The notes below the pieces were generated by a model that searched no databases, was not told the DNA's origin, and saw only the letters and a program-made list of their open reading frames with translations. Below, one piece after another: positions 1 through 10,230 of a DNA stretch of 64,000 bases. The stretch comes from Aedes albopictus (lineage: Eukaryota; Arthropoda; Insecta; Diptera; Culicidae). Positions within the stretch are counted from its first letter, which is position 1; every line of letters begins with the position of its first letter. The translations under genes and the position numbers were made by a program. The stretch lies in assembly GCF_035046485.1 (NCBI RefSeq), contig NC_085138.1, positions 48,333,464 through 48,397,463 of the forward strand, written 5' to 3'.

Positions 1-190
1 CACCACCATTTGGAAAATTGATGCCCACCTTATTCCATTGTTTGTCAGACCCCAAGAAATTTACATTACGAAAAGATCTGCAAGCAAGTCCTGGGCCATA
101 TCGGGAATCGAACCCGGATAACATCAATATGGTTTTGTGGAATCAACTGTGTTATCGTGTATAAAGCTCCTCTAAACCTATCTTAAGCTC
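1..190 (-). mobile_element. tRNA-derived SINE fragment
   Basis: Read on the - strand, positions 115-102 give a Pol III B-box (GGGTTCGATTCCCG). It is followed by a stretch resembling the segment after the tRNA head in the intact SINE at 54432-54718 (shared GATCTTTTCGTAA core). No clear A-box or target duplication is visible and the unit is cut by the window edge. It is best read as a decayed tRNA-related SINE, not a functional tRNA gene, because no cloverleaf can be drawn. Confidence 0.5.
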
Positions 191-1306
191 TAAGCAACCC
201 GCCTACACCAATGCTCAGCAGTCAGCACCGTCCGACCTTGCAGTCCCATGTGTATTTATTCAAGCACAATCTTGCACCGACTCAAATATTTATTCATGAC
301 CATTTGGACTGTTGGTTGCCGCTCTGCCAATGCCGGTTAACTTGCTTATGGGTACACTCTGTTGTAGAATCCACTGTCAACCGTTTGCTAGAGCCCGAAC
401 ACGGAATATTATTTGACATTCGAGCAATTCCCGGAAGAGATTCCGATACAGCCAGCGGTACGGACGATGCTGCATGTGGACCACGACCGTGCACTACGAT
501 GGCCAGAGCTTCGTAGGTGCTTTGACTTGGGTGGAAATGATTGGCGTAGTTTAGTGCATGGCTGCCGGTATTCACAGTGGGGTTCGCAGATGTCATTATT
601 CATGTCCGTGGAACAAATTTCTCATTTTGTCATATCATCAGTTAGTGTAGAAGATTCAAATGTTCGTCCATCAAAGAATTTGATTAGATTAAAAAGACGG
701 CAGCACTGAAACCTAAAGACCAGAGAAAGTTGTCAATCATCCCAATGTGCAATCTTTGCAAATTGTTCCACATGCACGACGAAGCAGCAACCGTTTGCAA
801 TTAATCATACCTAAACACATGCGAAAACAAACTTTGGCAATTTGGACAATCGTGTGGGAAGTGTGTGGAGTTATAGCAGATCCACTCTGCCGAGAGTTGA
901 AAGTTCACTGAAATAATGTGAGCGAGCTACTGCAGAAGATTGATTGCCGGAGGAAAAAAAACATCGGATCAAGCGAGTTTGTTGAGTTTGGCTAATTGAG
1001 CTGTTAAAGTTTTAGTTGGAATAATTTCATTAGTAATTATCGCTGTATAAGGCTCTACACCTCTATACATTGTACAGATACCCATGTTTACCACTAAATT
1101 GTTAATGAAGAATCACTTAACCAATCCCCGAAGCCCCAGACGACTCGTTTCACATATACTCCCACTTCAGCAACCCATCATCGTCATCCACATGGACAAC
1201 ATCAGCCCATCCGTCTCACAATGAAGAAATTTTCCATTATTTTTTCCCAATTATCTAAATTGAAATGAAATGAAATTACGCTTCTGCTTTGTTATTTCCA
1301 TTGCAG
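191..1306. other. No recognisable gene
   Basis: Moderately AT-rich sequence with only short overlapping open frames on both strands, the longest about 100 codons near 211-709. None shows a domain I recognise and their codon composition is not convincing. The last 60 bases form a pyrimidine-rich tract leading to the acceptor of the candidate exon at 1307. Confidence 0.5.
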
Positions 1307-1413
1307 GCACACAGCTGATCCTGCTGGGAAAAAAAGTGTTCTTCGAAACACTCCGACTTCGGAAGCTTCCAAGCAGCCAGCTGTCGAGCTGGTCCACTCC
1401 TCAGATGAAGAAA
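1307..1413 (+). CDS. Candidate internal coding exon, unknown protein
   Basis: A pyrimidine-rich tract ending in TTTCCATTGCAG (to 1306) is followed by 107 bases open in one frame, then GTAAAT as a possible donor at 1414. The frame begins after one base completing a split codon and reads HTADPAGKKSVLRNTPTSEA, then a Ser/Glu-rich end (VHSSDEES). This hydrophilic, low-repeat composition looks like real protein, unlike most open frames here. If the donor is not used, a TGA follows within two codons, so it could also be a last exon. Splicing to 49454 would be out of frame. Splicing to 28624 stays open for about 27 codons and then stops. The parent gene is not identified. Confidence 0.35.
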
Positions 1414-1519
1414 GTAAATGATAAATTGTAAACTTATATTTTTCTTTTCTGCTGCTTACACAAACTCGGTACTTGTTGGCATTAGGGATACCAGTAGTGG
1501 ATTTTTTCTTATGTCTGCA

Positions 1520-1696
1520 TAAGGGGCTCCATAAATCACGTGGTCGTTTTTAGGCGATTCAGAAACCCCCCTTGCCCTGCGTGGTACTTTGTTCAAACAA
1601 ATCAAAAATTTGTGCGGCCTTTGCCCTAAATGCGACCGTGGCCCTCAACTAACTCTCCACCCCAACATGACCACGTGGTTTATGTATGGCCCCTTA
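1520..1696. mobile_element. MITE with TA target duplication
   Basis: The left end, AGGGGCTCCATAAATCACG, is mirrored at the right end by CCACGTGGTTTATGTATGG followed by CCCCT. The two ends form imperfect terminal inverted repeats of about 24 bp, and a TA dinucleotide flanks each side (1520-1521 and 1695-1696). The 0.17-kb interior has no open frame. TA duplication suggests mobilisation by a Tc1/mariner-type transposase, which is inference. Confidence 0.65.
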
Positions 1697-1775
1697 GGAA
1701 AAACTTGAAATGCCTTCAATAAGACTTCATAATTGAGATCTAGTAGTTTGGGGGCTATCGACTGTGAAAACTTAT

Positions 1776-1903
1776 GTTGAAATGGTTTTCGGCTTATGCA
1801 GTCGGAAGACCAGCTAAAACGTTATTTTTTAATTCTGATCCAGAATTAAAAAAATAACGTTTTAGCTGGTCTTCCGACTGCATAAGCCGAAAACCATTTC
1901 AAC
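1776..1903. repeat. Near-perfect long inverted repeat (hairpin)
   Basis: The arm starting GTTGAAATGGTTTTCGGC at 1776 is repeated in reverse complement ending at 1903, with a three-base loop (ATC) near 1838-1840. The arms are about 62 bp and differ only by one base in a T/A run. An 11-bp direct repeat, ATTGAGATCTA, lies outside it at 1732-1742 and 1907-1917. Confidence 0.9.
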
Positions 1904-1917
1904 AACATTGAGATCTA

Positions 1918-2344
1918 AGAGGAATATTTGAAGATCCTTGGGATTCAGCGAATAGTCGGTACATTCGGCAGGGATCTGCTCTTTTGATTCTACTTAACAC
2001 ATGCATGCTGTAATTCTGCTTTAACGGATTTTTAAGATAAATACTTGGCCACCCTTGAAGATAGCTCAGTACAATACAGTTTTGACGACATGACTCTCAA
2101 CTATTCCGCTATTGTTTGGGTTGAGTGGCAGTCCAGATACTAATCTGAAGCTTTATCCAACACTTCGATACCGGAATAGCTGGTTCAAGGGCAATGAAGT
2201 CATGCGATGCTACAGTGCGACCGACTGATACCTGATACCTGATACAGTGCGAGATAATTCATCAATCAATTTATTTTCAGCGATGGATGAATGCCCAGGT
2301 GCCCAGGTTCACCTATACAAGGTGAACAGCGTATGTTGAATTCA
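1918..2344. other. No recognisable feature
   Basis: Non-coding sequence without open frames of note. A short reiteration of CTGATAC occurs near 2224-2246. Confidence 0.4.
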
Positions 2345-3150
2345 GCTCCTCGATTTGGTGCGTTACATGGGGTTTAAGGGGGATATCGAAGGCATTTCAG
2401 ACAGCTTGAGATGATTTTTGGCGAGTTTCAGAGGTGTAACTTAGGCGTTACGTAGGCGTTTTTGGGAGTTTCTGAGCGTCTCAGGTGCGTTACATGAGGT
2501 CTAAGGGGGTTTTAGGGGGATTTCGAAGGAATTTCAGAAAACTTCAGATGATTCCAGGGGAGTTCTAGAGGCGTTACAAAGGCGTTTTCTGGGTTTTGTG
2601 AGGGTCTCAGATGCGCTACATGGAGTTTAAGGGTATTTTAAGGGGATTTCGAAAGCATTTCAGACATCTTGAGATGATTTTTGGCGAGTTTCAGAGGCGT
2701 TACTCAGGCGTTACGTAGGCGTTTTTGGGGTTTTTAGCCTTTCAGGTACGTTACATGGGGTCTGAGGGGGTATTTCGAGGGCGTTTCAGTAAACTTCAGA
2801 GGATTTCTGGCGAGTTCCAGAAGCGTTACGAAGGTCTGGGGTTTCTGAGGGTCTCAGCTGCGTTACATGGGGTCTGAGGTGGTTTTAGGAGGATTTCGAA
2901 GGCATTTCAGACAGCTTGAGATGGTTTTTTGCGAGTTTATGGCGTTACTCGGGCGTTACGTAGGCGTATTAGGGGGTTTCAGAGGGTATCACGTACGTTA
3001 CATGGTGTCCGAGGGGGGTTATAGGGGAATTTCAAGGGTGTTTAAGGAAGCTTCAGATGATTTTTGACGGGTTTCAGAGGTGCTACGCAGGCGGTTTCGG
3101 GAGTTTCGGAGGGTCTCAGGGGTGTTACAGAGGATTTTGGGGGGCCTAAA
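2345..3150. repeat. Tandem satellite, unit about 127 bp
   Basis: The landmark GCGTTACATGGGGT recurs in diverged form at about 2360, 2487, 2613, 2748, 2860, 2995 and 3122. Spacings are 112-135 bp, with a shared internal order (GGATTTCGAAGGCATTTCAG, then TTTTTGGCGAGTTTC, then GGCGTTACGTAGGCG). Roughly six and a third diverged units are present. Confidence 0.9.
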
Positions 3151-3540
3151 GTTTCTATAAAATGCATTATGGATCACAGCTCTTAAATAAGCTTCAAGGA
3201 GATTTTAGCGGCGCTTTAAGGCGTTTCTTAAACTTTTCAAATGGTTCCAGCAGAAATTCAAGACGTTCTAGACTAAATGGATTCCACCTAAATATCATCT
3301 TAAAAGGAAGAATTAGTTTGTATATAGTTTGCTTACTTAAGTCAAGTGTTTGATACAAAAAGTGCCTACTAAATGATACCATTTTCATTACAGCGATCTT
3401 TGGATTGTTAGCGTTGTTTGAATTGTTATCGAAGAACACCGATAGTGTAAGAATTAAAACCCTATTTGCAGTAAAAAGCTGCACTAAACGCATGGATAGC
3501 GTCATCGCTGCTAAGAACCCGTTGAGAATTTCCCCTTCTG
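3151..3540. other. No recognisable gene
   Basis: A 145-codon open frame on the - strand (3194-3631) crosses this stretch but runs into the adjoining tandem repeat, shows no domain, and has no splice or promoter context. I treat it as chance. Confidence 0.4.
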
Positions 3541-3881
3541 CCCCCGCAACAACTTCGATTATGGTGGGATATAACACGACATTGAAGCTAGGCAGGAAGG
3601 TGCGATCTACGGCAAAATTGTTCAGAACCACGAGTATTTTCGGGACATGGAGAGTATAATTCCGAATTTCATTACCACGTGGCGCTAGTGTACATAGTTA
3701 CTTCGATTTTGGTGGGATATAGCATGAAATTGAAGCCAGGCAGGAAGGTGCGATCTTCGGCAAAATTCTTCAGGACTATGAGTACTACCAGATGATGAAG
3801 AGCATCGTTAAGATTTTTAACACCACGTGGCGCTCGTGTCCATAACATAGTGAGTTTCGGTATGGATTTGGAGATATATAT
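3541..3881. repeat. Tandem repeat of about 150 bp, left block
   Basis: The segment ACTTCGATT..GGTGGGATATA followed by GGCAGGAAGGTGCGATCT occurs at about 3552 and 3702, and a third unit begins near 3850. The same units resume at 9852-9962 and 10231-10520, so this was one array later split by insertions. Confidence 0.8.
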
Positions 3882-4376
3882 ATATGGTAGAAGCTTCAGT
3901 TTTGGCCAGCCCGGAGTTTTGGTCATAGTGCGATATTCAGCCTGTTGCGATCTGAATCGGAATCAATTTATTTTTTACTAGTAGATCCTAATATATTATG
4001 ATGATTAAAGCTGTGAAAACCATACATTTAGATTAAAAAACTGGAAGAAAAAAATAATTTTCCTTAAAAAATCAGCTCCCATATGTCTATTTTGGCCAGG
4101 GTGCTTCTAATTTGGCCACTCCCATAAGAAATACACGTGATTGGCCAAAATAGAAACCAAAGTTCAAAATATGGCCAAAACTGCGGCAATGCTTCTATTT
4201 TGGCCAGTGGCACTTTTAATACAAAAATCAAGTATTAGCTTGATTTTTGCATTTTTCTTATAAAGTTTAGATCCAAACCTTTCATTTGACACATTGGTAG
4301 TTTTCTTAAAATTACTGTTTATTTTTATTAAAATGATTTTCCTTAGGCTGGCCAAAACCGGCGCCCGCACCCTATA
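3882..4376. mobile_element. MITE-like element with GTTTTGGCCAGCC ends
   Basis: GTTTTGGCCAGCC at 3899-3911 is mirrored as GGCTGGCCAAAAC at 4347-4359, and TATATA flanks both outer sides. The 150-bp repeat is interrupted exactly here and resumes at ACGAGATTGAAGCCAG. Several internal TTTTGGCCA motifs occur in both orientations. No transposase frame is present. Exact termini are uncertain because of the AT run. Confidence 0.55.
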
Positions 4377-4400
4377 TATCACGAGATTGAAGCCAGATAG

Positions 4401-4528
4401 TGTAGGAGTTTTAGTAATCTATGATTAGCAGAATAGGGTCATTCGATGTTTGTCAAAGTATTATTCCTCGAGACGCCAAATAAACGAGACGTACCTATTG
4501 TTCAAGCTCTATGTGTTATCATCCTTCA
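4401..4528 (+). repeat. 5' LTR of the decayed Gypsy element
   Basis: 128 bp with TG..CA ends, matching 9724-9851. It contains the shared core CAGAATAGGGTCATTCGATG. The sequence just downstream (TCAGAAGTGGGATCCCG) is where a primer-binding site is expected, but I do not assign the tRNA. Confidence 0.93.
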
Positions 4529-4643
4529 ATTCAGAAGTGGGATCCCGAACTTACACGTTTCCCGAGACGAACAGTAGAGGCTGAAAGTTTTTCGAAAGAT
4601 TAAGGCGAATCAAATCCAATAGGAGAATAACGGAAATAAAGAA

Positions 4644-5296
4644 ATGTATGCTGGGAGAACTGAAAGCGAAACGCAAACCGAAGCCAATTCAACGGTTGTT
4701 GGTGATTGCGGAGATGTTATAACTGGAACTGAAAGCGGTATTAATCGGAATGAAGCTCAGAAAAACTCGACAACGATGATTGGCTGGACGAGTACTTGCA
4801 ACGTTCACATGTTTTTACATCATGAAGACGTTCGAAATCTGATTCCTAAATTCGTTCCCGAGAAGATCAACGTTGAAAAGTGGCTGCGAAAAATCGACGA
4901 TTTGAAGAGCTTGTATGGCTAGGAAGAACGGAAGAACGAGCTGTACTTCATTATGCAAGAATACGATTGGGGCCGGTATCAAGGATGTGGTTCGAAGGCT
5001 TAGAAGAAAGCGTTTGCGGTTGGGAAGACTTCAAACGGAGAATAATACGTGCGTTTCCATCAAGAATTGACGAAGTGAATGTCCATAGAGTACTTATGAA
5101 GCGAGTGAAGCAGTCCTATGAATCTTATGAAAGTTTCGTATACGATGTCGTGGCCAAGGCAAGGATGGTGAACCTCAATGATGCGGCAATAATCAAATAC
5201 GTGATAAATGGAATCCCGAATTATCAATTATGACTGGCGTTGGGTACTGCCGGACACACGTCTATAGACACTCTATTGGAAGCAATTTTAAGACAT
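4644..5296 (+). pseudogene. gag, 5' part (broken)
   Basis: Two overlapping frames (4644-4922, then 4880-5233) together resemble a Gypsy Gag: an N-terminal low-complexity part, then a Trp-containing segment (WLRKIDDLK, RMWFEGL, WEDFKRRI) typical of the retrotransposon Gag core. They lie in different frames, so a frameshift separates them near 4900-4920, and a TGA stops the second at 5231. Open sequence continues a little further until the inverted-repeat element at 5297. The protein would package element RNA, but this copy cannot encode it intact. Confidence 0.75.
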
Positions 5297-6212
5297 CCCA
5301 GGTAACCAATAAGCATTTGAATAAGCTGTATTTCTGTTACATATCTGCATTCGACCTACTTACTGCCGTATCATAGCAGTTCGACTGCTAAACTGCCCTA
5401 CATTAACAATTTGAATGCAACTTAAATTCTGACAGCAGTTGCGTAGCATTTCAAATGCACAGTAAGTTTTGGTTAACAGGCATCATAACTGCTACTTTAT
5501 TGCCATAAAACTGCTAACAGAGATGAGCGATGCTAAAAGCTCAAAACATTTCCACTTCTAATTTACGTATCATTGCTGTAGAAGCCACTATCATTTGCAT
5601 GTACTGTCATTCATAGGTAACAACGAAGAAGATTAATGGGAAAATCATGCCATGGCAAATACATTCCATTAGACGAACCAGGCAAGGGCTGAAAGTCTCT
5701 TAAATAAAGACAAATCAAAACATTCCATTGCTGGCTTCCTATGGTTGATTTCATTATCAACACCTCCCAAGCCCATAACATAACGAAGGAACTGCCGGTG
5801 TTAGCCTTAAATAGATCAAAAATCCAACGCACATTATCTAATCATCTATAGCTTACCCTGTAGCGCGGTTCAGCAGCATCGTCAACCCGAGGATCGAGGA
5901 ATCGAATCCTAATTTGGCCGAAATCAGCAAAAAAAAAAATCAACAACAACGGTAGTTCCGACCATGCTCCGAGCCGCAAAAGTTTCACGGGAGATGGAAG
6001 CCGTAAAATGGGCAGGGGAAAATATTTGTTTTTATTTTTGACAATGTGGGGGATAGGAGGGATAAGCATTTAATCAGCCGTATATCGGGCCAAAACCTGC
6101 ATTTAATTAGCACTTACGGCGCATATACGGCAGACTAGCATTTAATGACCTGCTGTAAAGGCGCATATAGTGCCGAATTAATGCCATTTTAACTGCTTAT
6201 TGGTTACCTGGG
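5297..6212. mobile_element. Inverted-repeat element inserted in gag
   Basis: The ends CCCAGGTAACCAATAAGC (from 5297) and GCTTATTGGTTACCTGGG (to 6212) are perfect inverted repeats. Including flanking bases the mirror extends to CATCCC/GGGATG. The 916-bp interior has no transposase; the gag frame resumes immediately after it. A secondary insertion seems to lie inside (see 5672-5718). AATGC and GCATTT motifs recur in both orientations near the ends, as in fold-back MITEs. Confidence 0.8.
5672..5718 (+). repeat. Recurrent retroposon-like 3' tail
   Basis: GACGAACCAGGCAAGGGCTG followed by AAAGTCTCTTAAATAAAGAC is repeated almost exactly at 20364-20415 and, in reverse orientation, in diverged form at 47891-47935. 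The constant end followed by an A-rich tail suggests 5'-truncated copies of a retroposon. Confidence 0.5.
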
Positions 6213-6883
6213 ATGAAAATCAAAATCAGATGCAATCAGTGGAACGTGAAAATTTTCAAAACGTTTTTCAAGATCAAATGCGGTCAAAAGTTGGTGATGC
6301 AAGCTGTTTTAACTGTGGAAATCGTGGACATTTGGCAAGGACGTGCTTTCATAAAGGTGGACAACGGCTACAACGAGGTGCTGGTTCATGTAATTTCCGA
6401 CAAAGCTGCGGTGAAGCCCGTCATAGCGAACGAAGATCAGGTTGTCAGCAGTACGCAAGAGATGATGAATATCGACGAACAGACGGACGTTCTATGGAGA
6501 AGCGCTCAAATCCAATTTCGGCTGTGGAAAGTAATCCAATCTACAAAGGAAGCGATGCTGTTGATATAGGGCGTACTCGAGGTAGTATTGAGTTTAGAGG
6601 TAGGATTGTTTTAGAAAAATCCTTTTTCAAAGTTTTAATCAGATTTTCATATTTTTATAAGGATTGCATAACACTTTTCGATACAGGTAGTCCTATTTGT
6701 TTGATTAAGAGTAGTGTGGTACCTAATACAATTCAGATTTCCAAAAATTCAGAACAAACATTTTCAGGTCAAAATAATTCCAAAATTGATATTTTAGGGA
6801 CATTTAACATTTCTGTCATTAATAATTTTAATAATTTTCTGTCATTAATAATTTTATTTATAAATTGCAGTTCAAAATTGTAA
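6213..6883 (+). pseudogene. gag 3' end and protease (broken)
   Basis: After the inserted element the frame resumes with a CCHC zinc knuckle (CFNCGNRGHLARTC, coding near 6302-6343), used by Gag to bind RNA. A basic linker follows, then an aspartic protease active site LFDTGSPICLI near 6676-6708. The frame ends at 6883, while the expected downstream protease segment (CILGSDF) sits in the next frame from about 6905, so an indel has split the protease. Neighbouring frames are the RT region downstream and the inserted element upstream. Confidence 0.85.
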
Positions 6884-8304
6884 AGGATTCAACCATGGAA
6901 CCAATGTGCATTTTGGGTTCGGATTTTGTGAGAGGTAATAACTTGTTGGCTGAATATGACGGTGACGCGATTGTTTTTGGAAAAAAGCATGATAATTGCA
7001 TGATTTTGCATGATAATGCAAAACTTTTGAACGTGATTGAAAAAGAGGTGGATTTTCGAACAGAAATTCATGATATTGAGGTAAGCCCAAACACTTTCTT
7101 GCATACTGATGTTGATGAGTTAGATATTGGTGACGCTAGCATTCCTTACAAATATATGCCAGAAATCAAATCTCTGTTCAATGATGTGTATAAAAATTTC
7201 ATTCGACCACTGAAGCCTAAAAATGTGTATACTATGAACATAGAATTACTGAATAATAAAACATTCAATTTTCCTCCACGCCGATTATCCAATGCACAGA
7301 AAATAGAAGTAGAATCACAAATCAATATTTTTTTACAAGAAGGCGTCATTGAAGAAAGTAATTCATCATTTGCTAGTAGAATAATATTGGTAAGAAAGAA
7401 AGATAGTTCTTGGAGGATGTGTGTAGACTATAGGGAGTTGAACAAAATTACAGTCAAAGACATATATCCTCTTCCACATATTGAAGATCATTTGGACAGT
7501 TTGAGAAATAAAAAATATTTTAGCACTTTGGATCTTAAAAGCGGATATCATCATCTTTTGGTTGATCAAAACTCTCAAAAATACACAGCGTTTGTATGTC
7601 ATTTAGGTCAATTTGAATATAGGAGAGTACCCTTTGGTTTGTGTAATGCACCTTCAGCATTTATGCGATTTATAAACACAATTTTTAAAGATTTGATCAA
7701 AAAGGGAGTGATACGAATTTATATCGATGACATTATAATAGCAACTGAATCAATAGAAGAACATTTAATGGTGCTGAAACAAGTTTTTGAAATGTTAGTC
7801 GACAATCATTTGCAGTTACAACTAGCTAAATGTAAGTTTCTGAAGTCTAAAGTAGAATATCTGGGATACAATGTTACATCTGAAGGAATAAATCCAAGTG
7901 AGAAACACATAGAATGTATCAAAAATTTTCCGATTCCTAAGAATGTCCACGATGTACACAAGTTTGTTGGATTAGCGAGTTATTTCAGGAAATTCATTCC
8001 AAATTTTTCAGTAATTTCGAAACCTCTCTACGATTTAGTTAAGAAAGATAAAAAAGAGTTTAAGTTTAGCGAAGAGCAAATTACTGCATTCGAAATTCTT
8101 CGTGAGAAAGTTACAGCAGAACCAGTTTTGAAAATCTATTCTCCATTTGCTAGAACTGAGCTTCACACAGATGCGAGTGCTATTGGTTTTGGAGGAGTTT
8201 TAATGCAGGAACAATCAGATGAAGTTCTACATCCTGTAATGTATTATAGCAAAAGGACAGATTCTCATGAATCTAAATTACATTCGTTTGGACTTGAAAG
8301 TTAA
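6865..8304 (+). pseudogene. pol: reverse transcriptase and start of RNase H
   Basis: A 479-codon frame with the full RT finger and palm order: WRMCVDYRELNKIT, FSTLDLKSGYHHL, RRVPFGLCNAPSAF and the catalytic YIDD (near 7721-7732). The thumb and connection follow, then the RNase H opening ELHTDASAIGFGGVL (catalytic Asp present). The frame ends in a stop at 8302-8304. The continuation of RNase H (FTIVTDC and onward) is in another frame at 8267-8452, so a frameshift truncates it. RT itself is uninterrupted, but without intact protease and integrase the copy is not autonomous. Confidence 0.92.
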
Positions 8305-8418
8305 TAGTATCAAAAGATTCCATATTTATTTACAAGGCATAAAGTTTACTATAGTCACAGACTGTATTGCACTGAAAGAAACATTAAATAAAAAAGATAT
8401 TAATGCCAAAATTGCGAG

Positions 8419-9728
8419 ATGGGAGATTTTCATCGTAGTTCTTCTAATATGAAACACGTAGATGCTTTGTCTCGTTTACCGATGATTTGTGCTTTGGGAA
8501 GTGAAAATAATAGTTTTGAGGGAGCATTATTGGCCAGTCAGATGTTGGATTCAAAAATTGAGGAAATAAGAGTTCAGTTGGAAAGCAGAGAAGACAAAAA
8601 TTTTGAGTTGCGAGATGGTGTGGTATACAGAAAATGTAGAGATAGAAAACTATTATTTTATGTTCCACAAAACATGGTTAACCAAATTCTAAAAATGTAT
8701 CATGATAATTTCGGACATTTTGACGTAGAAAAAGTTTATGATCTTATTTTCAAATCTTACTGGTTTCCGAACATGAAAGAACAAATAAAAAGCTATATAA
8801 GTAATTGCTTGAAGTGTATAGTTTATTCAAAGAAAAATTTCAAAAAAGATGGTAATTTAAATATAGTAGATAAAGGAAACAAACCATTTCATACAATACA
8901 CGTTGATCATTATGGACCAATAACTCTTAGAAATTGTAATTAGAAGTATATTTTCGTTGTAGTAGACGCTTTTACAAAATTTTTAAACTTTATCCGTGTA
9001 AAACTACAAATACGAGTGAGATAATCAAGCATTTGAAACATTACTTTAATGCATATTCAATACCTGATCAAATTGTTTCAGATCGTGGAAGTTGCTTTAC
9101 TTCAAATAGTTTTGCTTGCCCGAGAGCAAATGGTCAAGTAGAACGGTTCAACAGAGTTTTGACTCCAGTAGTTTTTAAACTTGTTGAAAGCAATCCTACA
9201 CGAGGTTTCGGTCCAATTTTGTTAGATGCTGAATATTTCATCAATAATACTTTTTGCAGATCGATAAGTAATACTCCGTCGCAATTATTATTCGGAATTA
9301 ATCAAAAGAAACCGGCCATAAGTATAATTGAGAAAAGCATTAATGAAAACACAGATATTGAAAGAGATTTGATAAAAATAAGAGAAAAGGCAATTGCTAT
9401 TAATAAATCAATTCAAATGTATAATAAGAAGAAATATGATTCTGGATGCAAAATTCATACTCAGTATTAAGAAGGTGACTTGATTTATATACCACATCAT
9501 GTTACGCCTTGCACTTCATCTGAGCTACAAGCACAGTTCAAAGGTCCTTATATCGTAAAAAAAGCGCTTCCGAATAATCGTTACGTTATAAGTGACGTAG
9601 ATGGTATTCAGTTAACACGTTTACCCTTCACGGGAGTTTTTGATCCTGTTAATTTAAAGTTATGGGATATGAAAGATGAATTAAATGCACATCGGGTCGA
9701 TGTGAATGTCAGGATGGCCGAGCTGTAG
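8419..9728 (+). pseudogene. pol: integrase region (broken)
   Basis: Three consecutive frames (8419-8943, 9033-9470, 9480-9728) carry an HHCC zinc-binding segment (HDNFGHF.., CLKC), the first integrase Asp region (FHTIHVDHYGP), the second Asp (IVSDRGSCF), the region of the catalytic Glu (NGQVERFNRVL) and a C-terminal segment. A TAG at 8941, a frameshift near 8990 and a TAA at 9468 interrupt them. About 40 residues seem missing between the second Asp and the Glu, since SNSF is followed directly by the NGQVERF block. The gene is dead. Confidence 0.85.
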
Positions 9729-9851
9729 GAGTTTTAGTAGGCTATGTTTAGCAGAATAGGGTCATTCGATGTTTGTCAAAGTATTATTCCTCGAGACGCT
9801 AAATAAACGAGACGTACCTATTGTTCAAGCTCTATGTGTTATCATCCTTCA
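9724..9851 (+). repeat. 3' LTR of the decayed Gypsy element
   Basis: 128 bp matching 4401-4528, with TG..CA ends and the right target duplication ATAG at 9852-9855. About four substitutions separate the two LTRs. Confidence 0.93.
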
Positions 9852-9962
9852 ATAGGACGGTAAGATCTTCGCCAAAATTCTTCAGGACTATGAGTACTTC
9901 CAGGTGATGAAGAACATTGTTACATCCGGTACGACTTTGGTGAGATAGATTATGATATTGAA
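9852..9962. repeat. 150-bp tandem repeat, continuation
   Basis: GATCTTCGCCAAAATTCTTC and the following bases match the unit at about 3750-3860, resuming exactly where it was cut by the Gypsy insertion at 4400. Confidence 0.8.
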
Positions 9963-10230
9963 GGGGTCTCCAGTTAGCCTAGTGGTTAAGGCTATGGATC
10001 GCCAATCCGCAGACGGCGGGTTCGATTCCCGTTCCGGTCGGAAAAATTTTCTCGACTTCCTGGGCATAGTGTATCATTGTACTTGCCTCACAATATACAA
10101 ATTTATGCAATGGCAGGCAAAGAAAGCCTTTCAATTAATAACTGTGGAAGTGCTCAGAGAACACTCAGTTGAAGCGAAGCAGGCCAAGTCCCACTGGGGA
10201 CGTAGAGCCATATAGAAGAAGAAGAAGAAG
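9963..10230 (+). mobile_element. Feilai-type tRNA-derived SINE
   Basis: The head has an A-box (TAGCCTAGTGG, 9974-9985) and a B-box (GGTTCGATTCCCG, 10019-10031). The conserved body has CTTCCTGGGCATAGTGTATC and GTGGAAGTGCTCAGAGAACA, and the 3' end is (GAA)n. This organisation and body match the Feilai SINE family known from Aedes. It is inserted in the 150-bp tandem repeat; an exact target duplication is not obvious. Confidence 0.9.

Larger units (their letters stand above)
4401..9851 (+). mobile_element. Ty3/Gypsy LTR retrotransposon, decayed
   Basis: Two 128-bp direct repeats starting TGTAGGAG and ending CCTTCA bound a 5.45-kb unit flanked by a 4-bp target duplication ATAG (4397-4400 and 9852-9855). 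Between them, in order, are Gag with a CCHC knuckle, an aspartic protease (DTGS), reverse transcriptase (YIDD), RNase H and integrase fragments, the Ty3/Gypsy order. The LTRs differ at about four of 128 positions. The coding part is broken by stops, frameshifts, an apparent integrase deletion and a 0.9-kb insertion in gag. Sequence style recalls the Mdg3-like group, but I cannot prove the clade. The insertion lies in the 150-bp tandem repeat. Confidence 0.93.

Noticed and set aside
413..709. 98-codon + strand frame
   Set aside because: Overlaps similar-length frames on both strands, no recognisable domain, no splice or start context.
3194..3631. 145-codon - strand frame
   Set aside because: Runs partly through the 150-bp tandem repeat and shows no domain; probably chance in AT-balanced sequence.
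9963..10230. Genuine tRNA gene
   Set aside because: A- and B-boxes are present but there is no complete cloverleaf, and the SINE body with (GAA)n end follows. The same applies to the tRNA-like heads at 13425, 25313, 34899 and 54432.
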